NCBI GenBank assembly: GCA_937875395.1
Contig: CALNCU010000304.1
Span: forward strand, 1 to 6,286
Length of the DNA: 6,286 bases
Origin: an uncultured Armatimonadota bacterium
GTDB taxonomy: Bacteria > Armatimonadota > UBA5829 > DTJY01
Direction of reading: 5' to 3'
The position numbers were made by a program, and so were the translations under genes. This document shows positions 1 through 6,172 of this stretch, piece after piece (position 1 is the stretch's first letter; each line of letters opens with the position of its first letter). The notes beneath the pieces are model-generated. The model worked only from the letters and a program-made list of their open reading frames with translations. It searched no databases and was not told the origin of the DNA.

Positions 1-986
1 TCCAGGCTGTCGATATACTGGGGGAAGTCTATCAGCATATCGCTCCACAGTATCGGGCGTTTACCCAGAGAACGCACGAACTCGCATACCCTGTTTATAT
101 GATCGATGTAGAGCATGGCCTTGTCTTTGAAGGTAGAGGCCGTTCTGCATTTCTCGCAGTGACCCAGGAAGTAGGTTTCGTCCGCGCCTACGTGGAGGTA
201 TTCGCTATCTCCATGCATCTCCGCTACCTGGCCTGCCAGTTCCTTGAACAGCTCGAACGATTCCGGGGTGGAGGGACAGTACATAAACGGATCTTGCTCC
301 CGCTCGCGCAGGTGTGCGTATTCAGGGTGCTTGAGGATGTACTCCACGTGCCCCAACGACTGCACCAGCGGGATTATGCTGATGTGATTGGCCTTTGCCG
401 TTTCGATTATCCGACGTACCTGTTCCGGCGTAAATGCCAGCGGGTGTTTGATCTCGCCGTGCTTTTCGTATGGGAACTTATCCTCGTACTCCAGAAGAAG
501 AGTGTTTAGCTTGAGGGATGCCAGATGCTCTATGGATTCGAGAAACCACTCGAACCGGGGGATGGGACCCAGCAGCATGAAATGCGCGCCGCGCATGGAG
601 AGCGCGGGACAGTCCGCTATCTCGGCGAGTGGCAGTTTCTCTCCGTCCTCCATCAACTGGAAAAGTGTCTGCAGTCCGTAGAAAGCCCCAGCCGCGCCGC
701 CTCCCGCTACTCGGATGCAGTCCTTACCTATGCTTAAGATGTACGCCTCGAGCCCTTTCTTATTCGCCAGCTCGCTGTGCAGTTCCAGGATTATTCCGTT
801 CCGTCCTCCATCTCCACCATTTCGAAGGCGTATGCCCTGCATTTCAAATCGGGACTTGCACAATTTCGCCGCTTCATCCAGCTCCGGGCTTTTCCAGCTT
901 ATAAACTTCAGCTCTGAGATGCCCATGAGAGCGTCACTGGTTATGCTTATATTCCTGGGTTTCGGTATTATACGTATTTCGATCAC
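1..986 (-). CDS. GH20 beta-N-acetylhexosaminidase-like enzyme, GcnA-like (3' end cut by window)
   Basis: The reading frame is open from a GTG at 986 to the window edge and gives 328 residues with no stop. Residues 1-120 look like the GH20b domain that precedes GH20 barrels: the start IRIIPKPRNISI and the segment AAGAFYGLQTLFQLM at 98-112 are typical. The barrel begins near residue 130 (MRGAHF). It continues with NTLLLEYEDKFPYEKH (161-176), PLVQSLGHVEYILKHPEY (206-223) and HVGADET (265-271), where D269-E270 would be the catalytic Asp-Glu pair of substrate-assisted GH20 hydrolysis. These blocks resemble the GcnA-like branch, which removes terminal beta-linked GlcNAc. The second glycine of the usual HxGGDE is alanine, and C277/C280 form a CxxC just after the active site. 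No signal peptide is visible, so a cytoplasmic site is likely. GTG is chosen because AAGGA lies 6 bases upstream and no other usual start codon occurs between the preceding in-frame stop and this point. It follows the pseudopilin gene by 33 bases. The exact substrate is inferred. Confidence 0.85.
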   Translation of the reverse strand, partial: MIEIRIIPKPRNISITSDALMGISELKFISWKSPELDEAAKLCKSRFEMQGIRLRNGGDGGRNGIILELHSELANKKGLEAYILSIGKDCIRVAGGGAAGAFYGLQTLFQLMEDGEKLPLAEIADCPALSMRGAHFMLLGPIPRFEWFLESIEHLASLKLNTLLLEYEDKFPYEKHGEIKHPLAFTPEQVRRIIETAKANHISIIPLVQSLGHVEYILKHPEYAHLREREQDPFMYCPSTPESFELFKELAGQVAEMHGDSEYLHVGADETYFLGHCEKCRTASTFKDKAMLYIDHINRVCEFVRSLGKRPILWSDMLIDFPQYIDSL

Positions 987-992
987 TATGAT

Positions 993-997
993 TCCTT
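993..997 (-). promoter_or_regulatory. Ribosome binding site deciding the GTG start of the GH20 gene
   Basis: AAGGA on the minus strand sits 6 bases before the GTG at 986. The start matters because the codons between the upstream pseudopilin stop (1020-1022) and this GTG are all sense codons in the same frame. The Shine-Dalgarno match and the onset of the GH20b-like sequence directly after the GTG both favour this start. Confidence 0.65.
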
Positions 998-1019
998 CCG
1001 TCTCGGAGGATATTGCGCC

Positions 1020-1691
1020 TTACCATCCGCCGTCGTATGTATAGCTCCATATCAGTTTTGCTGATTTTCCGGCCACGCTGGTTCCATCGGGTGCAGATGA
1101 TTCTACATGTCCGTCCGTAAGCAAAACATTTGCCTGCCCGTTGTGACAGGCCAAAAGGTTATCCTTCCGGACGAGGCCTCCTCCGTTAGCGGAGGCAGTT
1201 GCATCTACCAGCATAACCTTGGGAGAATGTGCTTCGATAATCTTGCTGTCGACATAAAGGTCAACCTTTGGTCCCCACGCGCAAGCACCCTTGCCGCTCT
1301 CGTATGCACTATTTAGCCCATAACTAGTGTACGAATTGTTGCGACCTACGTATCCTGCGCTACCGGAAAGGGTAAGTGTGGTGTCTGAAGGGCAATAGCA
1401 CATCGCAACGACGGGCACTCCTTTCTTTATATATGGTCCGGTGAGGTAGCCCTGCTCAGTCATCGCTATCGCCCATGGGACATTCGCCATTCTATAAGCC
1501 GGCCACCAGCCGTCCCAATCGTCGGCGTAAAAGCGAAATGCAAGATATATCTGCTTCATGTTATTCATGCACTTGGTTTTGCGAGCCTGCTCCCGTGCCT
1601 GTGCAAACACAGGAAAAAGTATTGCGGCGAGTACAGCAATTATACCTATGACAACTAACAGCTCTATCAATGTAAACCCTTTATGCTTCAT
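1020..1691 (-). CDS. Type II secretion/type IV pilus-like pseudopilin, H-X9-DG type
   Basis: This is a 223-residue pseudopilin. The N-terminus MKHKG|FTLIELLVV is a class III signal: the prepilin peptidase should cut after G5, leaving F6 as residue 1 and the conserved E10 at position +5. The hydrophobic helix runs to about residue 29 and continues as FPVFAQAREQARKTKC, a form typical of Armatimonadota-like pseudopilins. The globular part contains ADDWDGWWP (56-64), a cysteine cluster MCYCPSD (97-103), and H183-X9-D193-G194, the H-X9-DG signature of the large DUF1559-related pseudopilin group. The protein should sit in the inner membrane and may join a pseudopilus. An in-frame ATG exists upstream at 1733, but it lacks a Shine-Dalgarno match and would add 14 residues before the signal; AGGAGG lies 7 bases before the ATG at 1691. 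It is preceded by a structured 178-base gap and followed by a GH20 gene. The role of H-X9-DG is not known to me. No pilus assembly genes are in view, so the partner machinery must be elsewhere. Confidence 0.92.
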   Translation of the reverse strand: MKHKGFTLIELLVVIGIIAVLAAILFPVFAQAREQARKTKCMNNMKQIYLAFRFYADDWDGWWPAYRMANVPWAIAMTEQGYLTGPYIKKGVPVVAMCYCPSDTTLTLSGSAGYVGRNNSYTSYGLNSAYESGKGACAWGPKVDLYVDSKIIEAHSPKVMLVDATASANGGGLVRKDNLLACHNGQANVLLTDGHVESSAPDGTSVAGKSAKLIWSYTYDGGW

Positions 1692-1698
1692 TTGATTG

Positions 1699-1704
1699 CC
1701 TCCT
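1699..1704 (-). promoter_or_regulatory. Ribosome binding site of the pseudopilin gene
   Basis: AGGAGG on the minus strand lies 7 bases before the ATG at 1691. It fixes the pseudopilin start at 1691 and not at the in-frame ATG at 1733, and gives a prepilin leader of five residues. Confidence 0.85.
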
Positions 1705-1771
1705 CTTCCAAATCGACCTGAGTAAGGTGTCATCTCTACGGATGATATTCCACGTGCCAGGAAACGCTCTC

Positions 1772-1799
1772 CGGTGTGGTAATAGGCGTTATCCCACCG
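1772..1799 (-). other. Bulged hairpin in the pseudopilin leader
   Basis: On the minus strand, CGGTG-GG-A-TAA, loop CGCCTA, TTA-CC-A-CACCG folds into a stem of 10 base pairs interrupted by one bulged A on each arm. It lies 80 bases before the pseudopilin ATG. The lack of a following U run argues against a terminator. Whether it works in RNA is inferred from pairing alone. Confidence 0.4.
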
Positions 1800-1869
1800 C
1801 TCTTTTATGCTTTTTTACCTGAGCACAAGATAAATCTGCCATCAAATTCAGAAGTTTGAACCGCCAGTA

Positions 1870-2712
1870 TTATTTGCTGCTTCCTGCCGGATACTCTTGC
1901 TCGCAGATATTCCCTTCATTATCCAAAGCCGTGACTTTATACTTATACACCGAGAGCACGCTTATGCTCTTTGAAAAATCCTTCGTACCGCCGGGCAGCG
2001 ATCCGCTGTCGAAGACGGTTTTGCCCGTTTCATCGGCCACGAGTACCTGGCTTATTACGCCCCCCCTGACTTTGACGGATAAATCTACATAGGCTTCACT
2101 CAAGCAAATGTCGCTTATATAGGCCTCCCCCTCCGTATATGATATGGAAGGCACAACCATGCCTGCGACGCCCCATTCCGGCCACTTCAACGGCTGGCTC
2201 ACGAGTTTGATCCACTTATCATTCGTGCTGTCGGTTCTGGCATATATGGTAGCCATCTGCTTCCAGTCTGCCGAGGCCACGGAGAGGATGACACCCGCTC
2301 CGCCGAGGTTGCCTCCCCCCTTTACGGATTTTCCGGCGTTTACCCGGCAGCTTAGCACATAGCTCTTTCCGGGAACCAGTTTCCCTGCGATAAAAAGGGT
2401 GGAAAGGCTTTGATAGGCGCCTCTCGTGCGTGAGTTTGCCTTGCGCTCCACCTTGATGTACAGTGCGTTTTTCTTTCCCTGATATGCATTGCTGGCGGGT
2501 TCTACCTTCCATCCCTCGCTCGCCATGTCCTCCGGCTTCCCCAGCATAGTCCAAGACTGCATGTTATTCTCAAAATTGCTGTTAGGTATAAAATTCTCAG
2601 CAGGTAACGGGGGCGTGCTGCTCACCTCTATTTTCAGTGCTGCCAATGACGCTGTACTGAACAAGGCAGAAAATACCAATCCCAGCATACTCATAACACA
2701 TAGTTTCCGCAT
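1870..2712 (-). CDS. Secreted CBM4/9-like carbohydrate-binding protein of unknown function
   Basis: The product has 280 residues. A signal peptide covers about residues 1-24 (positive RK, hydrophobic core, ASLA ending; cut probably after A24), so it is exported. Residues 40-208 look like a CBM4/9-type galactose-binding beta-sandwich: ENFIPNSNFENNMQSW (39-54) is the typical opening, a middle stretch carries LVPGKSYVLSCRVNAG (112-127), and YISDICLSEA (198-207) the typical closing strand. Residues 208-276 form a second small beta-rich domain (VDLSVKVRGG, then GKTVFDSGSLPGG and YKVTALDNEGN), resembling Ig-like or FN3-like modules. No catalytic domain is present. The start at 2712 has AAGGAGG 11 bases upstream, slightly long; ATG codons at residues 7 and 9 would spoil the signal peptide. 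It follows the regulator gene by 45 bases with no terminator, so it is probably cotranscribed from the promoter near 3903-3931. It likely binds a glycan or sits at the cell surface. The ligand is unknown. Confidence 0.8.
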   Translation of the reverse strand: MRKLCVMSMLGLVFSALFSTASLAALKIEVSSTPPLPAENFIPNSNFENNMQSWTMLGKPEDMASEGWKVEPASNAYQGKKNALYIKVERKANSRTRGAYQSLSTLFIAGKLVPGKSYVLSCRVNAGKSVKGGGNLGGAGVILSVASADWKQMATIYARTDSTNDKWIKLVSQPLKWPEWGVAGMVVPSISYTEGEAYISDICLSEAYVDLSVKVRGGVISQVLVADETGKTVFDSGSLPGGTKDFSKSISVLSVYKYKVTALDNEGNICEQEYPAGSSK

Positions 2713-2757
2713 AGCTCAACATTCCTCCTTGAGAATATCTCTCGACGTTTTTTGGTT

Positions 2758-3864
2758 TCACCTGCCGGCCACTGCCAATTCCTTTGCATGCCATCCGCAG
2801 GACTGGCGTATTATCAGTTCGCCTCTGATGTACATGGGATATTCCATGCTCTCTCCTGCGGCGATTCGAGAGAGAAGCATTACGGATTTCTCCCCCATTT
2901 CTTCGGCAAAGTATCGGATAGTGGTAAGTGAAGGATGTATCAGCGAGTTCATATATAGATCGCCCACACCTACCAGCGCCAAATTTTCCGGTACATCTAA
3001 TCCATTTTCTTTTAATGTGTTGATTATAAATCCGGCGCCTATGTCATCGCAAGCTATAATCGCCGTAGGCCTGGAATCGGACAAGATGAGCTGCTCGGTC
3101 ATCAGCACGGTCTTGTCCAAGTCATAATCGCCCTCTTTGATGAGGGAAGCATCGAACGGAACTCCGTAACTTTCCAGCGCGCGCCTGTATCCGTTAACAC
3201 GCTTTCTGTTTCCTTCGCCTTTCAAGTATCCGTTCAGGATACCTGTAAAGAGCGCTATACGCCTGTGCCCGAGTTTAAGAAGATGTTCCGTCTCCTGGAA
3301 AGCGGCATCCTCACCGTTCATGATCAGAGAAGGATATGTTTTCCCATATGTTTCTTCATGTTTGTAGAGCAGGATAAACGGAATTTTGTGCCGTTCCAAT
3401 TTCTCGACTTCTTCTTGAGGAAGTCTTTTTACCAATACGGCACCGACAAGTGACTGGTAATTATATATGCTCTCCAGATCTGACGATATGGTGACAGAAT
3501 AATTCAGCAGCCGGGCCTGGTGCTCGATTCCCTCTATTATCGCCAGAAAGAACGGATGGTTCTTGGAGCTTAAAGGCAAGAGATGTACGAATATGGTCGG
3601 AATCGTCTTTGCTGCGACGACTCTGCCTTTTTCCTTTACAAAGGTGCCTTTTCCCGGCACCCTGTAAATGAGCCCCTTGTCTTCGAGGCTTGTGAGCGCT
3701 CTTCTTGCCGTCATCCGGCTGATACCGAACGATTTAGACAGCGCATCCTCAGACGGCACCCGCTCGTTGGTAGCCAGTTCATTTTTTTCTATCTGTTCCA
3801 GCAGGTAGTTCTCTACCTGTTGATACAGCGGTTTGAACTTTTCCTTGCTTATCCTGTCTTCCAT
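2758..3864 (-). CDS. GntR/LacI hybrid (AraR-like) transcriptional regulator
   Basis: This 368-residue cytoplasmic regulator combines a GntR winged helix-turn-helix (about residues 11-77) with a LacI-type sugar-binding domain (about 88-357). In the DNA-binding part PLYQQVENYLLEQI, RVPSEDALSKSFGISRMTARRAL and KGLIYRVPGKGTFV are clear GntR signatures; SRMTARRAL (49-57) is the recognition helix region. In the effector part LLKLGHRRIALFTG (195-208), TAIIACDDIGAGF (267-279) and IHPSLTTIRY (309-318) match LacI/periplasmic-binding folds. B. subtilis AraR is the best-known example of this architecture and is released from DNA by a sugar. A TTG at 3870 would add two residues, but only the ATG at 3864 has a fitting AGG 8 bases upstream (3875-3873). 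A strong promoter and a 22-bp palindrome lie just upstream, so autorepression is likely. It probably controls the downstream genes and perhaps other sites. The inducer cannot be read from the sequence. Confidence 0.93.
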   Translation of the reverse strand: MEDRISKEKFKPLYQQVENYLLEQIEKNELATNERVPSEDALSKSFGISRMTARRALTSLEDKGLIYRVPGKGTFVKEKGRVVAAKTIPTIFVHLLPLSSKNHPFFLAIIEGIEHQARLLNYSVTISSDLESIYNYQSLVGAVLVKRLPQEEVEKLERHKIPFILLYKHEETYGKTYPSLIMNGEDAAFQETEHLLKLGHRRIALFTGILNGYLKGEGNRKRVNGYRRALESYGVPFDASLIKEGDYDLDKTVLMTEQLILSDSRPTAIIACDDIGAGFIINTLKENGLDVPENLALVGVGDLYMNSLIHPSLTTIRYFAEEMGEKSVMLLSRIAAGESMEYPMYIRGELIIRQSCGWHAKELAVAGR

Positions 3865-3884
3865 ACTCAATACCTACCCACGGT

Positions 3885-3906
3885 TAGTATATACATGTAT
3901 ATACTA
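3885..3906. promoter_or_regulatory. Perfect 22-bp palindrome, probable operator of the GntR/LacI regulator
   Basis: TAGTATATAC AT GTATATACTA is self-complementary at every position, with its centre between 3895 and 3896. It ends 21 bases before the regulator's ATG and overlaps the last four bases of the -10 box and the predicted transcription start, the place where a bound repressor would block RNA polymerase. GntR-family proteins bind as dimers to AT-rich dyads of this size with a GTATATAC-like half, so its own regulator is the natural candidate. I saw no second copy in the window. Confidence 0.75.
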
Positions 3907-3931
3907 TATATCCGGCATCCCAGTTTGTCAA
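3903..3931 (-). promoter_or_regulatory. Sigma70-type promoter for the regulator and downstream genes
   Basis: On the minus strand TTGACA (3931-3926) is a perfect -35 box. A 17-base spacer leads to TATAGT (3908-3903), five of six matches to the -10 consensus. The predicted start is an A at about 3896, giving a leader of about 32 bases before the ATG at 3864. The palindromic operator begins inside the -10 box, so the promoter should be strong when free and silent when the repressor is bound. Confidence 0.75.
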
Positions 3932-3949
3932 GAGGGCGGACTGGAATCT

Positions 3950-6136
3950 TTATTTTTGAGTTGTTTTTGTCAAAACGTATATGTGTACCGCGTATCCGGA
4001 AAAGGTATCCCTTAGCAGTCCGTTCTGCCGGGTAATGTTTCTGTTCTCGAAGAGTACCTCGGCATTGTCGCCGGTCTGCAGTTCGGAGCATGAAATATCG
4101 GCAGTGATTTCTTTGCCGGTTGTGTTACAGGCTATTATGTAGATATTGCCCTCATATTCTTTTGCTGCGATATCCAGAGTCTTCTCTGTACAGCCGACAT
4201 TGTCTGCGTTCTTGCCCAGTAGATACGGCATGGACATTTCTTTTGTCTGCGCGTTGAGCTCTTTCATATAGTTCCAGAGTTCCGGGCTGAGCGCTTTATC
4301 GCCTTTCTCTGTCCTCGTAACTTCCGGCGTATAGCCAAAGTAAACCAAACCCTTGGCACCGTGATTGAGAGCGAGAAACGTCATGCACCTCTCTTCTGCC
4401 GGACTCGGACACCTGGGCCATCCCTCTGGCGGAGAACCGAACATTTGCAGGACAACCCAGAAAGACTGATCGCCGTTTTTGTGAAGAATCTCTCTTAGAG
4501 TTTCCACGTAGGCAGAAACTTTCGTGATCGGAGCTTTGCCTATGGGATATGGGTCCGTAGACAGAATATCTGCACAGTCTTTGTTCGAGGCTACTGCAGC
4601 AATCAGATTCAGCCATACCGGATGGCTGGCGTCCAGCTCTTTGTACAGTTTGTAGAGGCGCCTGTTCGTTTCAATCCAGCCATCCGTCTCGTCGTTAGAC
4701 ATCCAGCACAGCATCGACGGATGCTCTCTGTACTTTAAAATGGTATTCATGCCTGCCTGCAGACGCTCTGAAGACAGATTTTCTTTTCCGCCCCAGATGT
4801 AGGGCATCCAACCCACTACCTTCATGTCTTTTTTCTGTGCGATGTCCAGAATATTTTTCATCGTGAGGCTGGTTTCCTGCATTATCCGCAGGCGGACATC
4901 GATGTCCAAGACTACGGGGCTCAGCATGTTTTTACATTCCTGAAGGTCCTCTTTGAAAAACGGCCAGACGGGTATCAGGGTATTGAAGCCTTTGTCCGCT
5001 GCATCTTCAACATCGCCGGCGCTCATGACTTTATACTTCTCCCAGTGCGCTCCGAAATACAGGCCGATGGGTAAATACGGCTTGCCGTCCACATACAAAA
5101 TGCCGTCTTTTATGAGGGTGGTATTCAGCGGTTTGTATGCAGGAACCTTGAATATGCATGCTTCGTATTCACCGGCAATTCTGCCGTCTTCGCCGCGCAG
5201 GCTGACAGTGATTACATGCTTGCCAATCGGCAGCGATGAGACAGGAATATCCAGAGCGTTTGTAAGCAGAACCGGCTTTATATTTTTCGTAAACCGAGTC
5301 TTGCCGGATTCATCCGCGGCTCTTACCTCGAGAACAGTTCCCTTTAGAGAAGTGACCGGTCTCACGAAAATCTTCAGTGCAGCGGCTTTCTCGGAGCAAT
5401 AAAAAGTTTTGTCGGATTCGATAGAGAGCAGATCTTTAACGGCAGGGGTTTCCGCCGCCTGCTGAACTGCACGGAGCCTATCTTCATCCAGACTGATCCC
5501 CTTCAAAATGCCGAATCTGGCCGGGTTGTGGAAACCCACAAGCGTGGGCGACCAGCAGCCGTTTTCTTTTGTTCGCGGGTTGTTGCGGCAGAAGTTTATT
5601 CCCCACAGGGCACCGTGATCTTTTGCGGACGGCATCTTTACACCCGCAAGCGGGATGGCCATTTCCACTTGCCATCGGTCCGCCAATACTTTGGCGGCGG
5701 ACTTTACGTTGTTTTTACGATTTCCCTGCTGCCAGGCGAAATAGATATCGCCCCTGGGATTTGACGCGACATGGGTGTATTCGAAGGTCCGGCCAGGATC
5801 GATGAAGAGTTCCACCGAATCACCCTTGAAGACGTCCGATTCGCTTTTGATCTCGCCCATGCGCGAATCGTAGCAAACAAAGGCTACATAAAGATTATTG
5901 CGGTCATAGAGCATATACGCTTCCGTCCGCTGAGAGGCCGGAGCATCCCCCGTATAGAGCTTGAAATCAGTAACATGGGATGCATTTTTCCATCCATTCT
6001 CGTCGAGATTGCCGTCTATCAGAGGTGGTGATTGCGTGAATACGGCATTTATGGAAGGAAGCTCGCTGGCACCAAAGACACTGCCTGCAAGCATCGCGGC
6101 CGACAGAATGCACAAACAGAGAATCATATTTTTCAT
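3950..6136 (-). CDS. Exported CBM9-like domain plus glycosidase-like TIM barrel protein
   Basis: The product has 728 residues. A signal peptide covers about residues 1-23 (core MILCLCILSAAMLAG, cut near VFGA). Residues 30-215 resemble a CBM9-type carbohydrate-binding domain: IDGNLDENGWKNA (40-52), LYDRNNLYVAFVCYD (76-90), GDSVELFIDPG (105-115), DRWQVEMAIPL (153-163) and ALWGINFCRN (176-185). Residues 235-335 form a beta-sandwich. A (beta/alpha)8 barrel follows (about 340-625), whose eight strands can be traced from YLPIGLYFG (354-362) to GLVYFGYT (596-603). CWMSNDETDG (477-486) ends strand 4, so E483 is the candidate acid/base. At strand 7 (FWVVLQMFG, 559-567) the usual nucleophile Glu of clan GH-A is not seen; Q564 is near that position. 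Residues 625-728 are a C-terminal beta domain. It starts 36 bases after the isomerase-like gene, with AGGAG 6 bases before the ATG. It probably acts on, or only binds, a polysaccharide outside the inner membrane. The GH family and substrate are not assigned. Confidence 0.83.
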   Translation of the reverse strand: MKNMILCLCILSAAMLAGSVFGASELPSINAVFTQSPPLIDGNLDENGWKNASHVTDFKLYTGDAPASQRTEAYMLYDRNNLYVAFVCYDSRMGEIKSESDVFKGDSVELFIDPGRTFEYTHVASNPRGDIYFAWQQGNRKNNVKSAAKVLADRWQVEMAIPLAGVKMPSAKDHGALWGINFCRNNPRTKENGCWSPTLVGFHNPARFGILKGISLDEDRLRAVQQAAETPAVKDLLSIESDKTFYCSEKAAALKIFVRPVTSLKGTVLEVRAADESGKTRFTKNIKPVLLTNALDIPVSSLPIGKHVITVSLRGEDGRIAGEYEACIFKVPAYKPLNTTLIKDGILYVDGKPYLPIGLYFGAHWEKYKVMSAGDVEDAADKGFNTLIPVWPFFKEDLQECKNMLSPVVLDIDVRLRIMQETSLTMKNILDIAQKKDMKVVGWMPYIWGGKENLSSERLQAGMNTILKYREHPSMLCWMSNDETDGWIETNRRLYKLYKELDASHPVWLNLIAAVASNKDCADILSTDPYPIGKAPITKVSAYVETLREILHKNGDQSFWVVLQMFGSPPEGWPRCPSPAEERCMTFLALNHGAKGLVYFGYTPEVTRTEKGDKALSPELWNYMKELNAQTKEMSMPYLLGKNADNVGCTEKTLDIAAKEYEGNIYIIACNTTGKEITADISCSELQTGDNAEVLFENRNITRQNGLLRDTFSGYAVHIYVLTKTTQK

Positions 6137-6142
6137 ATTACA

Positions 6143-6147
6143 CTCCT
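6143..6147 (-). promoter_or_regulatory. Ribosome binding site of the CBM9/TIM-barrel gene
   Basis: AGGAG within AAAAGGAGTG on the minus strand lies 6 bases before the ATG at 6136. It supports this start over the ATG three codons further in. The whole gap from the upstream stop (6173) is only 36 bases and holds no promoter or terminator, which suggests one transcript. Confidence 0.75.
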
Positions 6148-6172
6148 TTTCTTTACGCTAAATGGGAATTTC

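Larger units (their letters stand above)
1692..1869 (-). other. 178-base intergenic leader with a row of hairpins before the pseudopilin gene
   Basis: No coding region is supported here. Reading the minus strand, the strongest element is a hairpin at 1799-1772: CGGTG pairs with CACCG, then GG with CC and TAA with TTA around the loop CGCCTA, giving 10 base pairs with one bulged A on each side. It is followed by weaker candidates: TTCC/GGAA (1763-1748), TCATC/GATGA with a 6-base loop (1745-1730) and ACCT/AGGT with a 5-base loop (1728-1716), after which comes the ribosome binding site. The 4-bp stems could be chance. No hairpin is followed by a U tract, so no intrinsic terminator is seen after the upstream gene. 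No convincing -35/-10 pair is present. The sequence TCAGGT occurs twice (around 1820 and 1720). It may be an untranslated leader or a processing region; I do not recognise a known riboswitch class. Confidence 0.4.

Noticed and set aside
99..1316. Several plus-strand open frames of 69-136 codons
   Set aside because: They lie opposite the GH20 and pseudopilin genes, which carry clear family motifs on the minus strand; the plus-strand translations show no recognisable domain.
1692..1733. Longer pseudopilin start at the ATG at 1733
   Set aside because: It has no ribosome binding site and would put 14 residues before the prepilin leader; AGGAGG fits the ATG at 1691.
1692..1869. Tandem glycine riboswitch, suggested by GGAGAG and two copies of TCAGGT
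   Set aside because: The conserved core between these marks (a CACCGAAGG-like segment) is absent in both halves, and the neighbouring gene has no link with glycine.
2713..2757. GAGA/TCTC hairpin between the regulator and the CBM-like gene
   Set aside because: Four base pairs are too few to support a terminator or attenuator; the gap mainly holds the ribosome binding site.
2489..3127. Plus-strand open frame of 212 codons
   Set aside because: It runs antisense across the end of the regulator gene and the start of the CBM-like gene, covering two well supported genes. Its sequence has no domain-like pattern.
3865..3870. TTG start for the regulator two codons upstream
   Set aside because: The AGG would be only 2 bases from the TTG, while its spacing to the ATG at 3864 is 8 bases.
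3917..3947. Terminator hairpin from CCAGT and ACTGG after the CBM9/TIM-barrel gene
   Set aside because: The stem is only 5 bp with a long loop that contains the -35 box, and no U tract follows.
6068..6136. Lipoprotein signal in the CBM9/TIM-barrel protein because of two cysteines near the N-terminus
   Set aside because: The cysteines (residues 7 and 9) are inside the hydrophobic core and none follows the LAGS-like segment, so an ordinary signal peptidase I site is the better reading.
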